In this document: positions 49,701-60,639 of the stretch, piece by piece | How positions within the stretch are numbered: the stretch's first letter is position 1 | How the letters are laid out: every line of letters begins with the position of its first letter | Origin: Rhyzopertha dominica | Lineage: Eukaryota > Arthropoda > Insecta > Coleoptera > Bostrichidae | Length of the DNA: 64,000 nt | Reading direction: 5' to 3' | NCBI GenBank assembly: GCA_025024175.1 | Contig: QCXZ01000137.1 | Span: 3,100,001 to 3,164,000, forward strand | Made by a program: the position numbers and the translations under genes | Notes under the pieces: model-generated | Told to the model about the DNA's origin: nothing | Databases searched by the model: none | The model's input: the letters and a program-made list of their open reading frames with translations, nothing else

Positions 49701-52700
49701 TCCATGTATTTCTAATCAAACTAAGAACAAAGTTTCATGCCTCTAACTTCAGAAAATGATGTACCTACTTCTATACAAATTTTCATCCCCTATTTCAACC
49801 TCTTAAGGGTTCAATTTTCAAGAACGACGAAACACGTGTTTATTTATTTCGAATGAAAAGCCCAAAAAATAAAATTTCAGGCATTTAGCTTCAAAAATGA
49901 CAGACTTCTATACAAACTTACATCCCCTATTTCAACCCTTTAAGGTTGGCATTTACAATGTTGCTGATTTAGGTTATCATTTATTTCTAATCAAAAACCT
50001 GAGTATAAAATTTCATGCCTCTAGCTTCACAAATGACGGACTTCCGTACAAATACTCATCCCTTATTTTAACCCCTACAGGGTAGAATTTACATAAACGC
50101 TGGAACACGGGTTTATTTATTTTTAATTAATAGCCTAAAAATAAAATTACATACTTCTAGCTTCAAAAATGACGGACTTGTATGTTATAAACTTTCATCT
50201 CATATTTCACCATATTAGGGGTAAATTTTCCAAAAATGCTTCCTTAGGGGTGTTACACCTTATAAAAGGAATCTACTGGCCAAATTTCATATGTCTAGTT
50301 ACAATTTAAATGATCCAAAGTTAATTAAATAACTCTTTTAATTTCTACTTCGAAATCGTGACCAATATTTATAGAACCGGTAGTAATTGTTGATTCATTG
50401 CCATGGTGACGAGCTTCTTATTGAATCGTCACCATGGATACGACTTGCAGAGACTTGGAAAATGCTGATATTTGTACACTTTTAACGCTATTTAGTTTGC
50501 ATGTTTTGTACGTGAGTTAAGACGTGAATCGAGATGTTACGGTTTTGTGTGTGTTTTTTGGCAATTTTGGATTGAATCTTGATGTGATTTGACTTTGTGA
50601 ACATATAACTTAGGTGTGGAAAAAGAATTGTGGATAATTCATAGTTATTAAAAGGTAGGGTACCAAAATTAGTTTTATCTATTTTCCGTATTATTTTACT
50701 ACAGTCTCATTTCGATATGAAACAGTTTGAATTTAATAATTTTTCCAGATTTATTTTTGATGGGCTTACTTTTTTAATTTACAAAGTTGTATTGTTACGT
50801 GGCTATTAAGATAAGCAGGTATTATATGTACGATACCATTTACTAAAAAACAAAGTTTCACTTTTCTAGATTAAAGATTGACGGTCTTACATACAAGTTT
50901 CATTCCCTAGTCAACCCCTTCAGAGCGGAATTTACAAAAACGCTGGTTCACGTGCTTAGTTATTTTTAATAAAAACAGCTAATTCAAACTATTAGCAATT
51001 CCAAGGAAATTGAAAGGAAAAGTATATTTACATTTGATACTACACAAATATTGCATATATCAATTTGAAAAAAGCATCTTTTATACTCTTTAGAACCGTA
51101 TGGTTTTATTTCTTTTAGTTTTTAAAGTTATTTGAATTTTTCGCAAGTATTGCTATCGCGAATAAAGCAAAAATAAAAATAACTACATTGGTGCATTTTA
51201 GAATTACTATATGTATAGTCAAAAGTCTGTATTTTTTACAAATAATTATAGATTGTAGTACCCAAAAATCCAAAACGCTGTAGTATAAAACAGTTTTTCG
51301 TATTTTCAACACTTATGGAGTTATGGAAGTAATTACATTCGTTTGTTCACTTTGTGAATGTTTTTTTTTAAATTAGATTCTTTTCCCACTTCAAACAATA
51401 ATGCGAATGCATTTATACTGCCTTTGACATACTAAATATTATCAAATTAAAAAAAAGTACCATAGATATTGACAGTATCTCTATATCTCTATTTTTATAC
51501 CAAAACACTATATGCAGCTGTTTTTGTAAGACGTTTTTGTATACAATCTTTATCTTAACTTTTCCGAAGTAAAAGAGCTAACTTTTACTCTATTTTTAAG
51601 CACAGTGAATTGGCTAATATAGAAAATCCGAATCGTTTTAATATAAACATCTTTACTCGGTTATAAAATATAGTATTTTACTTTCCCGAAACATTCGACT
51701 CTTTTAATGTATTCGTGTTCGATTGGTATACCCCAAGAGTCTAATTTCTGTCCAATACTATTTATTGTTGTTATAGATCATATTATATAACCATTACCAG
51801 GGTGTACTATTTTGCTAGAAATTGGTGGTGTCCTGGTGTCACTTTTAACAAAACTGGGTCAAAGACTTCGATACTCTTTTTGAATATAAAATAAAAAGCC
51901 TAAAAGGAAAGTAGATGCAAAAATGTCGTACGTCCATACAAAGTTTCATCGCCTTAAGGGTAAAATGTACTTAAAACGCAGAAACACATATCTGTTTACT
52001 TCTAATCAAAAGCCTAAAAACAATATTCATGCCTCTAATTTCAAAAAATGACGTACATACTTCTATACAAACTGTCATCCCCTACTTCAACCCCTTAAGG
52101 GTGGCATTTACAAAATCGCTGATTTATGTGTTCATTCATTTTTAATTAAAGGCCTAAAAATAAAATTTCATACTTCTAGCTTAAAAAATGACGGACTTCT
52201 ATATTATAAACGTTCATCCCATATTTCACCATATTAGGGGTGGAATTTCCAAAAATGCTACCTTAGAAGTGTTTACCGTATGAAAGGACTGTACCGGTCA
52301 AATTTCATACGTCTAGGTAGAATTAAATCGATCCAAAGTTAATTGAATAATTCGTTTAATTTCTACTTCGAAATCGTGGCTAATATTTATCAAACCGGTA
52401 GTAACTGTTGATTCGTTGTCATGGTGACGAGCTTCTTATTGAATCGTCACCATGGTTACGACTTGCAGAGACTTCGAAAATGCTCATATTTGCACAGTTT
52501 TAACGCTATTTAGTTTGCATGTTTTGTACGTGAGTTAAGACGCGAATCGGGGTATTACAGTTTTGTGTGTGTTTTTTTGACAATTTTGGATTGAATTTTA
52601 ATGTGATTTGACTGTGTGAATATAAGGCTTGTGTGTGGAAAAGGAATTGCGGATAATGCAAAGTTATAAAAATGTAGGAAACCAAAATTAGTTTTATCGG

Positions 52701-55274
52701 TTATTCTTATTGTTTTACGACAATCTTATTTCAATATCAAACAGTTTGAACTTAATAATTCTTCTAAAACTATTTTTGAAGCGGTAACTTTTTTTTAATT
52801 TGCAAAGTTGTATTGTTACGTGGCTAATAAGATAAGCAGATATTATATGTACGATGCCATTTACTAAAATTAAAGTTTCACGTTTCTAGCGTCAAAAATG
52901 ACGGACTTCCATGCAAGTTTCATTCTCTATTTCGATCCCTTCAGGGCGGTATTTACAAAAACGCTGGATCGCGTGTTTCGTTATTTCTATTAAAAAGCCT
53001 AAAATTAAAAAAAGAACGCTGAAATACGTCTTCTTTTATTTCCAATTAAAAGCCTAACAGTATAGTTTTATGCTTCTAGCTTTAAAAATAATGGACTTCC
53101 ATGCAAACATTCGTCCTCTACTTAGCTATAAAATAAAATGTGCTGCTGGCGCTGCTCTTGAAAACTAGAACTTTATTAATTTTTCAAGTAACTTAAAATA
53201 GCTAATTCAAACTATTAGTAATACCAAGGATTTGAAAGGAAATGTATATTTACATTTGATACTACAGAAATATTTTTATATCAATTTGAAAAAAAATCGT
53301 CTATTTATTGTTGTTATAGATGATATATAATCAATAGTTTATCAGGATGTATTAGTATTTCGCTATTAATTGGTGTGTGTCACTTTTAATAGAACTCAGT
53401 CAAAGATTTGTATATTCTCTTTGATTATACAATGAAATAAAATGCCCAAAAACAAAGTTTCATGCAAAAATGACATACCTACGTCTATCTAAGGTTTCAT
53501 CCCCAATTTTAACACGTATCCATGTATTTCTAATCAAACTAAGAACAAAGTTTCATGCCTCTAACGTTAGAAAATGACGTACCTACTTGTATACAAACTT
53601 TCATCCCCTATTTCAACCTCTTAAGGGTTCAATTTTCAAGAACGACGAAACACGTGTTTATTTATTTCTAATGAAAAGCCCAAAAATAAAATTTCACGGT
53701 TCTAGCTTCAAAAATGACGGACTTCTATACAAACTTACCTCCCCCATTTCAACCCCTTTAAGGTTGGCACTTACAATGTTGCTGATTTACATTATCATTT
53801 ATTTCTAATCAAAAACGTAAATATAAAATTTCATACTTCTAGCTTCACAAATGACGGACTTATGTACAAACATTCATCCCCTATTTTAAGCCCTATGGGG
53901 TAGAATTTACATAAACGCTGGAACACGGGTTTATTTATTTTTAATTCAAATCCTAAAAATAAAATTTCATACTTCTAGCTTCAAAAATGACGGACTTCTA
54001 TGCTAGAAACTTTCATCTCATATTTCACCATATTAGGGGTGAAATTACCAAAAATGCTTCCTTAGGGGTGTTTCACTTTATGAAAGGACGCTACTGGCCA
54101 AATTTCATATGTCTAGCTACAATTTAAATGATCCAAAGCTAATTAAATAATTCTTTTAATTTCTACTTCGAAATCGTGGCTAATATTTATCGAACCGGTA
54201 GTAATTGTTGATTCGTTGTCATGGTGATGAGCTCCTTATTGAATCGTCGTCATGGATACGACTTGCAGAGACTTCCAAAATGCTCATATTTGCACAGTTT
54301 TAACGCTATTTAGTTTGCATGTTTTGTACGTGAGTTAAGACGTGAATCGAGATGTTGCGGTTTTGTGTGTGTATTTTGACAATTTTGGATTGAATTTTGA
54401 TGTGATTTGACTCTGTGAATATAGAGCTTAGATGTGGAAAATGAAATTGCGGATAATTCATAGTTGTAAGAAGGTAGGAAACCAAAATTAGTTGTACTGG
54501 TTTTTCCTATAATTCAAACGGTTTGAACTTAATAATTTTCCCATTCGTATCGTTTTATTTATTCGTTTACAAAATTTTTTAATAGAGGTCAAACATTTGG
54601 ATAATCTCTTTGACTTTTTATTCGTACAGCATATTGATCACCTAATCATTTAAAACATATCGCTTTATCACGAAAATTCTAATATTCGATCAACTTTTAT
54701 ACTATTCAGTTGTATGGCTTAACATTTACTAAGGGCAAATATAAATAGGTAGCTTTTCGATTTTTTATGTTTTCTTATAAATGATGCAGGGAGATGAATT
54801 GACGATATTAATTTGCTGTGACTGGTTTATTGTACCTTTTGTAAATAGAGTTCTATATTTGTCGGCAAAAAATTAGTCGTCTATTGCTTTTCATAATTGT
54901 AAAAGTAACATTTTCGTTTCAGAACGACTAACGCGGAATCAAACAACGTGGTCATGGGACAAGGTCGAACGACTAAGGAGGAACCAAACAACGTGGTCAG
55001 AGGACAAGGTTCGATCTTCTGTAGGCCATGCTACAAATTGTAGCATCGATCTTGGTGAGTGACTTTAACTTTTTACTTGTAAATCTAAAATGCGAAGCGA
55101 AGCGGTGCTATTTTAATAAATTTCATGTTTCTTTTTCACGATAATTTCAGGGCAACTCAAAAATGGTAGGTATGTATTTAAAAATTTTTGCTCGCCGTTA
55201 GTTACATAGTTTGCTTTCTTTAGGAGCGGTAGCTGCTTTTGATTTTCGAGTTGTAATACCTCCAAGCTCATCAG
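37667..55274 (+). CDS. Unknown gene with small symmetric exons (candidate)
   Basis: Four exons fit together: 37667-37700 (MVGKRQRRVCV plus one base), 54923-55054 (132 nt), 55151-55165 (15 nt) and 55224-55274 (51 nt). Every junction is phase 1 with good AG and GT sites, and the frame stays open throughout. The 132 nt exon repeats a segment: RLTRNQTTWSWDKV is followed by ERLRRNQTTWSEDKV. The later exons read IDLG, QLKNG and AVAAFDFRVVIPPSSS. If the last donor (CAG|GTGTGT) is not used, the frame stops 12 codons later, with an AATAAA near 55600. I do not recognise the protein. The joining of the first exon across about 17 kb rests on phase and splice-site fit only. The three small exons together are better supported. 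Confidence 0.4.
38648..40090 (-). mobile_element. mariner/Tc1-type transposon with frameshifted transposase
   Basis: Inverted ends CAGGATGTTTCACGAGTGAT and the complement of CGTTCGTGAGACATCCTG match over more than 60 bp, and TA duplications flank them (38646-38647, 40091-40092). The transposase is on the minus strand. An N-terminal helix-turn-helix (KKHMILIYGECKKNASAAAR, LYRQRFPNRRAP, about 39905-39780) is followed by 39764-39291 (ATGISLSSVHRIIKGNQFHP, CFSDEARFSNNGG) and 39393-38869 (FEQGGAPAHYHRIVRNHL, PRSPDLSLLDFFLWGMVKEQ). The reading frame shifts at about 39790 and about 39300. The family is the insect group with an LYRxRFPxRxxP leader. Confidence 0.85.
40091..40165 (+). repeat. LINE-type 3' tail
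   Basis: GAATAAATAGATTTATTATT continuing in ATT repeats resembles the tail of the LINE at 19495-19525. No coding part is attached, so this is a weak call. Confidence 0.3.
40166..42540. other. Intron-like stretch with two GC-richer islands
   Basis: Mostly AT-rich. 40385-40640 and 41820-42280 are clearly richer in GC (for example CCTCCGCGGCGATTT and AATGCGGGCCCGTTTCATTC) without a convincing coding frame. They could be regulatory islands of the candidate gene around them. 41213-41320 has a repeat-like ACGAGATACAGGATGTTC stretch. Confidence 0.35.
43331..43367. repeat. Hairpin with X-box-like motif, unit 1
   Basis: GTTGTCATGGAGACGA, then 13 bp, then TCGTCGCCATGGATAC. The arms are inverted with one mismatch. 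GTTGTCATGGAGAC fits the RFX X-box consensus RYYNYYN(1-3)RRNRAC. The same feature recurs at 45425-45460, 48210-48245, 50401-50437, 52420-52454 and 54220-54254. Confidence 0.6.
50401..50437. repeat. Perfect 12 bp hairpin with X-box motif, unit 4
   Basis: CCATGGTGACGA, a 13 bp loop, then TCGTCACCATGG: a perfect inverted repeat. With the preceding ATTG it gives ATTGCCATGGTGAC, a full X-box match. Confidence 0.7.
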
Positions 55275-56350
55275 GTGTGTCGGTTTTCTGTTCGCTACAA
55301 TAAATGTCCATTGTTCAAATCGTCATGTATAGGGAGAACCAACGTAAAAAACGATTATGGCAGTCTAATGACCGTCGAACGTTGGATCGCGCAAAAAATC
55401 TGTCAATCATCCGACACATGAAGCCCTCGACAATCGCAAAAAAGCTGCTTACTTTGTTTTCTTTGAAGCTTTTTGACTTTGATATCGCGCTCGTTATTGG
55501 GGGAACAGATGTATAGACATTTGAATATGAACCGTGAAATAATTGTGTGTACCGAAGATATTGCAGAAAAAAAAGCTCGACGGTTTAGTTCAAATAAAAA
55601 ATAATGTTCGTTCGTTTTTTCTGTTCATGTATTGAGTACGAGTATTGACTAGTGGGGGTGTAAAAAACTTGCGGTTTATTAGTTTAATCTAAAACAATTA
55701 GAATAGCAGGAGGTAATAATTAAAAAGCATATCTACCAAATACATCTATATTCTCTTTAATTTTCTAGCTCGTGTGTTCTATATTTAATAGAAAGTATCT
55801 GTCAGAATTAATAACGATAAGTGCTGAATTTTTAGCTGGTTACTTCCTGGTTAGCTTAAAATGGCATTTACAGAACAGTTTTTCATTACTGGCAGTTGTT
55901 ATAAATTTTTTTGACAGTAATTGGCAGTGACAACCTCATCTGACTAATCTAAGCACGCTATCAAAGCATTATCATTAATTTATTTGATTTTTTACTGCAA
56001 TATGCAATTGAAATGATTTTTATTATATATTTACTCTGATAAACACCTCAAATAAGTCAACTTTGAATCGCCTGATGGCTACTTTGAACGAATAACTGAT
56101 GTATGCTTTAATTTCTACAACTTAACGCTGTTTAGTTCAGATAGTTCTTTTTGAGTACTTATAAATATAAATAGAAATATAAATATATTCGAGGGTGAAT
56201 TCTCTCAGCGTCCATAATATAAGATAATATTTTCTCGAAAAAATATCTTATGTGAATATATTTTCTTAATAATTCTTAGAATTGCTAGACGTAGCTTAAT
56301 AATCATCTAGGATTTGATAGACAGTAGGTGTTCTCCTAATATATACTATA
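55275..56350. other. Stretch without a supported gene
   Basis: A frame at 55304-55516 (70 codons from ATG) is present but has no recognisable similarity. AATAAA near 55600 could end the transcript carrying the small exons. Near 56195-56245 is a short motif also found near 10045-10110 (TCAGCGTCCAT followed by TAAGATAATATTTT). Confidence 0.4.
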
Positions 56351-58159
56351 CCGGGTGTTCTAAATTCAGTGCGCACCATTGCTAACTTTTTTATTATCAT
56401 AGATACAAAGTCGGTTAAATTGGCAAAGTAGTAGTAAGTACTTTTTCTACTGATTAAGATGGTGGAAGCAGAAAAACAATTGAACATAGCATTTCCGAGA
56501 AAATAAAAAAAATGTCTTTTATTTTAATGGAATACCCTATATATTTTTCAATAAAAAGTTTGCAAATTGTCCATAGAACAAAAATGTTCCTTTACGATGT
56601 AGTCCTAAAATTGAAAATAACCGAATTATTACCATATTTGTCATTTAGACAAGTAGGCTATGTAATTTCTTAAACAAAACGAAATTTGTTTCTTTATAAC
56701 GTATTTTATTTTAGCTTAAATAATAAAGGAGCTTACATTAGGTGTGCGAAAACATCGCCATTTTCTTCAATACATTTTCAGATATTTTTCAGTACTCGTT
56801 GAGTAGTAGTAACTCTAAAAATTGTTCTACCGTCAATGGATCGTATAATGCGTCTAATATTGTTTTTCAGTTCTATCAGGTGCGCATATCTCCTCTTGTA
56901 GACTTCATCTTTGACATAACCCCAAAAGTAAAAATCTAATGGAGTTATGTCAGGAGATCTTGGGGGCAAGGTGTAGGACCATCTGTTCCTATCCACCTAT
57001 CTTCAAAACATCTCTCTAACAGCGCTCTTACTTCCTGAAGGCGATGGGGAGGGGCTCCATCTTTTTGGAAATATATTTGGGTCCGAGTCTCTAAGTTGAT
57101 ATCATCCAAATAATTTTTGAGTAATTCTGAAAGCATGTCGACATATCTCCTAACAGTCAATGTGCCTTCATAAAAAATTGGACCAATTACTTGTCTGTCC
57201 ATCAGCCCACACCAAACATTAACACTAAAATGTCCTTGTGGGTTTCTGGGATGAGTAATAAATAAATTTTCACTAGACCAATAATGCATGTTTTTTTCGA
57301 TTAAACATACCCCGATTCGAAAAATTTGCTTCGTCAGTCCAAAGAACATTCTTTAAAATATTGGGATTATGCATCCACATATCTACCAATCACTGACAAA
57401 AAAATAGTCTTCTTGCAGTGTCGCCAGGTAATAAAGTTTGCACTGGTCGGTACTTATAAGGTACAAACTTATATTTTCTTAAAATCCTCCAAATTGTGCA
57501 CAAACTGTAGCCACTATCCCTTACCAAATCTCTAGTTGAATTATTTTTATTTGCGTCAAAATATGCCAACACATTTTTTTCTACTTGTTCATCTATTATA
57601 AACTGTTTTGTAGTTCTAGATATATTGCTCAAGTGCTCGGACACTATTTTTACGGCAAACAAGATACACTTCTAACATATCGCATTTTTCTAAATGAGTA
57701 AAAGCCATTTCCTACTAACTAATTAACTAACTTCTTAACTAACTAGCTCCAAAAACACGTCTAATACGAAAAATTACACCAAATGATTGATTCTGACCCA
57801 ATAATAATTCTCTGACAGGTCGTATAAAGCGTTTGTTTAAGAAATTACATAGCCTACTTGTCTAAATGACAAATGTGGTAATAATTCGTTTTTTTTCAAT
57901 TTTAGGACTGCATCGTAAAGGAACATTTTTGTTCTATGGACAATTTGCAAACTTTTTATTGAGATCTATATAGGGTGTTCCATTAAAATAAAAGACATTT
58001 CTTTTATTTTCTCGGAAATGCTATGTTCAGTTGTTTTTCTGCTTCCACCATCTTAATCAGTAGAAAAAGTACTTACTACTACTTTGCCAATTTAACCGAC
58101 TTTGTATCTATGATAATAAAAAAGTTAGCAATGGTGCGCACTTAATTTAGAATACCCGG
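56351..58159 (-). mobile_element. mariner/Tc1-type transposon with long inverted repeats
   Basis: A 1809 bp element. The ends CCGGGTGTTCTAAATTCAGT and the complement of AATTTAGAATACCCGG start inverted repeats of about 320 bp, flanked by TA on each side (56349-56350, 58160-58161). The minus strand encodes a transposase in pieces: 57662-57390 (NNSTRDLVRDSGYSLCTIWR), 57349-56945 (PQGHFSVNVWCGLMDRQVIG, YFQKDGAPPHRLQEVRALL) and 56996-56778 (LPPRSPDITPLDFYFWGYVK, DEVYKRRY). Two frame breaks are present (near 57390-57350 and near 56990). The TPLDFYFWGYVK block is typical of the insect group related to the element at 38648. Confidence 0.88.
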
Positions 58160-58379
58160 TACAGTGCTTCGTAACATTGAATACGCAGACCAGAGTGTTG
58201 AAGCTTTAAGAGTTTACACCTGTAGGAGTATTTAAAAGTAGTTCCTGTAATAAATTTCATAAACGAAACAAACATTTTCACAAAAGTACGCAGTTAGAAT
58301 GTTTTCATTTGCTCCTGCACATTTTTTTCATTTCTCCAGAGACAAAACTGTTGGTAAACTTTCTTGTACTTTACTTTAG

Positions 58380-59566
58380 ACTTTGTAGGTAGCAAACTTG
58401 ACTCTACTTCTGATGTTAATTCCAAAATTATGTCTCTAATTTCAATTGATTGATTCATTTGGCAGTTTGCAGGGAAGTTTTACATTTCGAAAATTCTTTT
58501 GCTATTAAAAATTCAATTGACGACCAATAAACTTAAGAATTTCGAAATTCCCCAGAACTCTTTTCTTGTTTCTTTAGATGTCAATAATTTATTTCCTTCG
58601 ATACCTCCAAAAGACTGTCTTGAAATATTAAATAATCTGCTGTTAGATTGTAACTTTCCTGTGTTACACAAAAATAATTTAGTTTCTTTAACATAATTTT
58701 GCCTTAAATCAAATTTTTTTCTGTTTCGATAATAAATATTTCATACAAAATTCGGGTTTAGCAATGGGTTCGTCTCTTAGCCCACCTTTTGCAGAACTTT
58801 TTATGAATAATTTAGAACAAGATATTTTCAAAAACGTTTCCTTTTCTTCCCATATTAAATTTTGGTATCGTTATGTAGATGATGTTTCGTGCGTTTTTAC
58901 AGGAAATTGCATATATTAATTCTCTTCATGATTCTATAAATTTTAGTTATGAAATAGAAATTAATAATCAAATTCCATTTTTAGATTTATTATTTATACG
59001 AAATCAGTCTTCTCCTTACCTATCTTTCGAAATTTTTAGAAAACCCACATGCACCGATAACATTATTAATTACTTTTCTTTTCACCCTTATGCACACAAA
59101 ATGTCCGTATTTCATTCTCTTTTTAACAGACTTTTAAAATTACCTCTTTCTTTAAACGCTTTTGAAAAGGAACTAGGTGTAATTCTTCAAATTGCTTTTA
59201 ATAATTCCAGTTTTGAATCATTCGGGAGTTTATAGTTTTTCTTGTAACGATTGTAATTCTGTTTATATTGGTCAAACGGGAACATCTTTTTCAATTAGAG
59301 TCAATGAACACTTGAAACAATATGAAAAATATAAAAATACTGATTTAGTTAATACAAATTCTTCGTTAGCAAATCATTTATTGTCATTTAAACACACTGC
59401 CTCTTTAAATAATTTAAATTCTTTACATGTTTGTAATAAATCCTCAAAATTAAATTTTCTAGAAATTCTTGAAATATACAAAATTATAGATAACGGTTAT
59501 TTTACAATTTCGAATGGTTCTTGTAATTTTAGTTGTTCTATTCTAAATTCTTTATTTGATCATTGA
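58380..59566 (+). pseudogene. Penelope-like retroelement: reverse transcriptase and GIY-YIG endonuclease
   Basis: The plus strand encodes, across at least three frame changes, NSFLVSLDVNNLFPSIPPKD (58499-58696), then GLAMGSSLSPPFAELFMNNL (from about 58756), the catalytic WYRYVDDV, QIPFLDLLFIRN (58879-59235), and then a GIY-YIG domain VYSFSCNDCNSVYIGQTG followed by S-I-R-V-N-E-H (59192-59566). This order is specific to Penelope-like elements. Frameshifts make the copy non-functional. The left boundary is uncertain. Confidence 0.85.
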
Positions 59567-59569
59567 TTT

Positions 59570-60150
59570 CACGTTTGTGCTTTTGGCATGCAGGCTACTG
59601 TTTTTGCAAATTGCAAATTATTTATTTACTCTCGTGATGTTTTGAATATATGTCGACAAGTCTACATAAACGTGACACCGATTACTTTGAGAAGAGGAAA
59701 ACAATTTATTTTTAAAATTACGGTAAATTTCGCAATATATATGAAAAAAAATACATGTTTCACTGGTAAGAAAAGTGGGTTTTCTTTACTTGTAAAACAA
59801 TCTAGGTAATATTTTTCACTGAATTCATAATTATCTCATTCTACGAAACTCGATATGTTATTAAATATGGGTTTCGAGTAAAAAATCATTATAATATTTT
59901 ATTTCGGACAGTCGATTTTGATCAGCTTCAGCTTTTTAATTTTTAATCATAAAAAGGGGGGGGAGTCTTCAAGTTGTCATTTAACGGTATACGACTTTAG
60001 GCTACTTTTCTAGCATTACAGTTATCCGAGGCATTTTTTGAACATCACAAAGAAAAAAATGGTCAAGTAGAACGCGGTCGTCCAGGGACCCAGAATTTAC
60101 TGCTCCATTTTCGTCAATTATCATCATTGTCCCCGTCTAACGGTGCACCT
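59570..60150. other. Stretch after the Penelope-like element
   Basis: AT-rich, perhaps partly the element's 3' end. No other feature is recognisable. Confidence 0.4.
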
Positions 60151-60639
60151 AACGCCTATCTGCATACGAGCGTCCCAAAACAGATGTTGTACGGAGTCAA
60201 ACAAGGATAAAAGAAAAAAACGTAAAAGTTACCCCCCGTCATAAATTTACCGTTTCGTCGATCGTATTTTAGCGGAGTTTCGGTAGCCCGTAAAAGCCAA
60301 CGTGATTGTCGTTGCGGCTTAGGACAATAAAAAAGAGACTTCCAAGGAAGTAACTGTATCGCTTTGCCTCCGCTGATGGGGGATGCTAGCGGAATGCCAG
60401 CGTTGAAAAGGACGTGTTTGCATTGTAAATAATCTAAAAAGATTTGCATGTAGTTATGATATGATATGTTATGATACGTATTATCCCAAAGCAAGGGATA
60501 ACACAACCTATGTCTCGTGACTCTGACGTTTTCGTTGAACATTGGTNAAATATTTAAAAACATAGTAGACAAGATTTTGGCATTCTTAGTTCTTTTGTAC
60601 AACATATGTACCTTCGTAGAATTTGGAAAAATCCGCATC

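Larger units (their letters stand above)
42550..54540 (+). repeat. 12 kb complex repeat domain with higher-order structure
   Basis: About thirty subrepeats of ~130-140 bp, each holding a form of CATCCCCTATTTCAACCCC followed by TTAAGGGTGG with the palindrome CCCTTAAGGG, then a TTTATTTATTTCTAATCAAA stretch and TTTCATGCTTCTAGCTTCAA. They come in a fixed order of variants: TTAAGGGTTCAGTTTTCAAG, then TTAAGGGTGGCATTTACAA, then CCCTATAGGGTAGAATTTAC, then CATATTAGGGGTGGAATTTC. A conserved ~450 bp block follows, then AT-rich spacer. The conserved block occurs six times (near 43320, 45410, 48195, 50390, 52405, 54205), spaced 1.8-2.8 kb. No protein is encoded. Confidence 0.85.

Noticed and set aside
42550..54540. 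CRISPR-like or tRNA array
   Set aside because: The repeats are long, not separated by unique spacers, and have no tRNA fold. A eukaryotic context also argues against CRISPR.
55304..55516. 70-codon frame from an ATG after the small exons
   Set aside because: No recognisable similarity and no splice or conservation support. It could be chance, so it is mentioned only in the stretch description.
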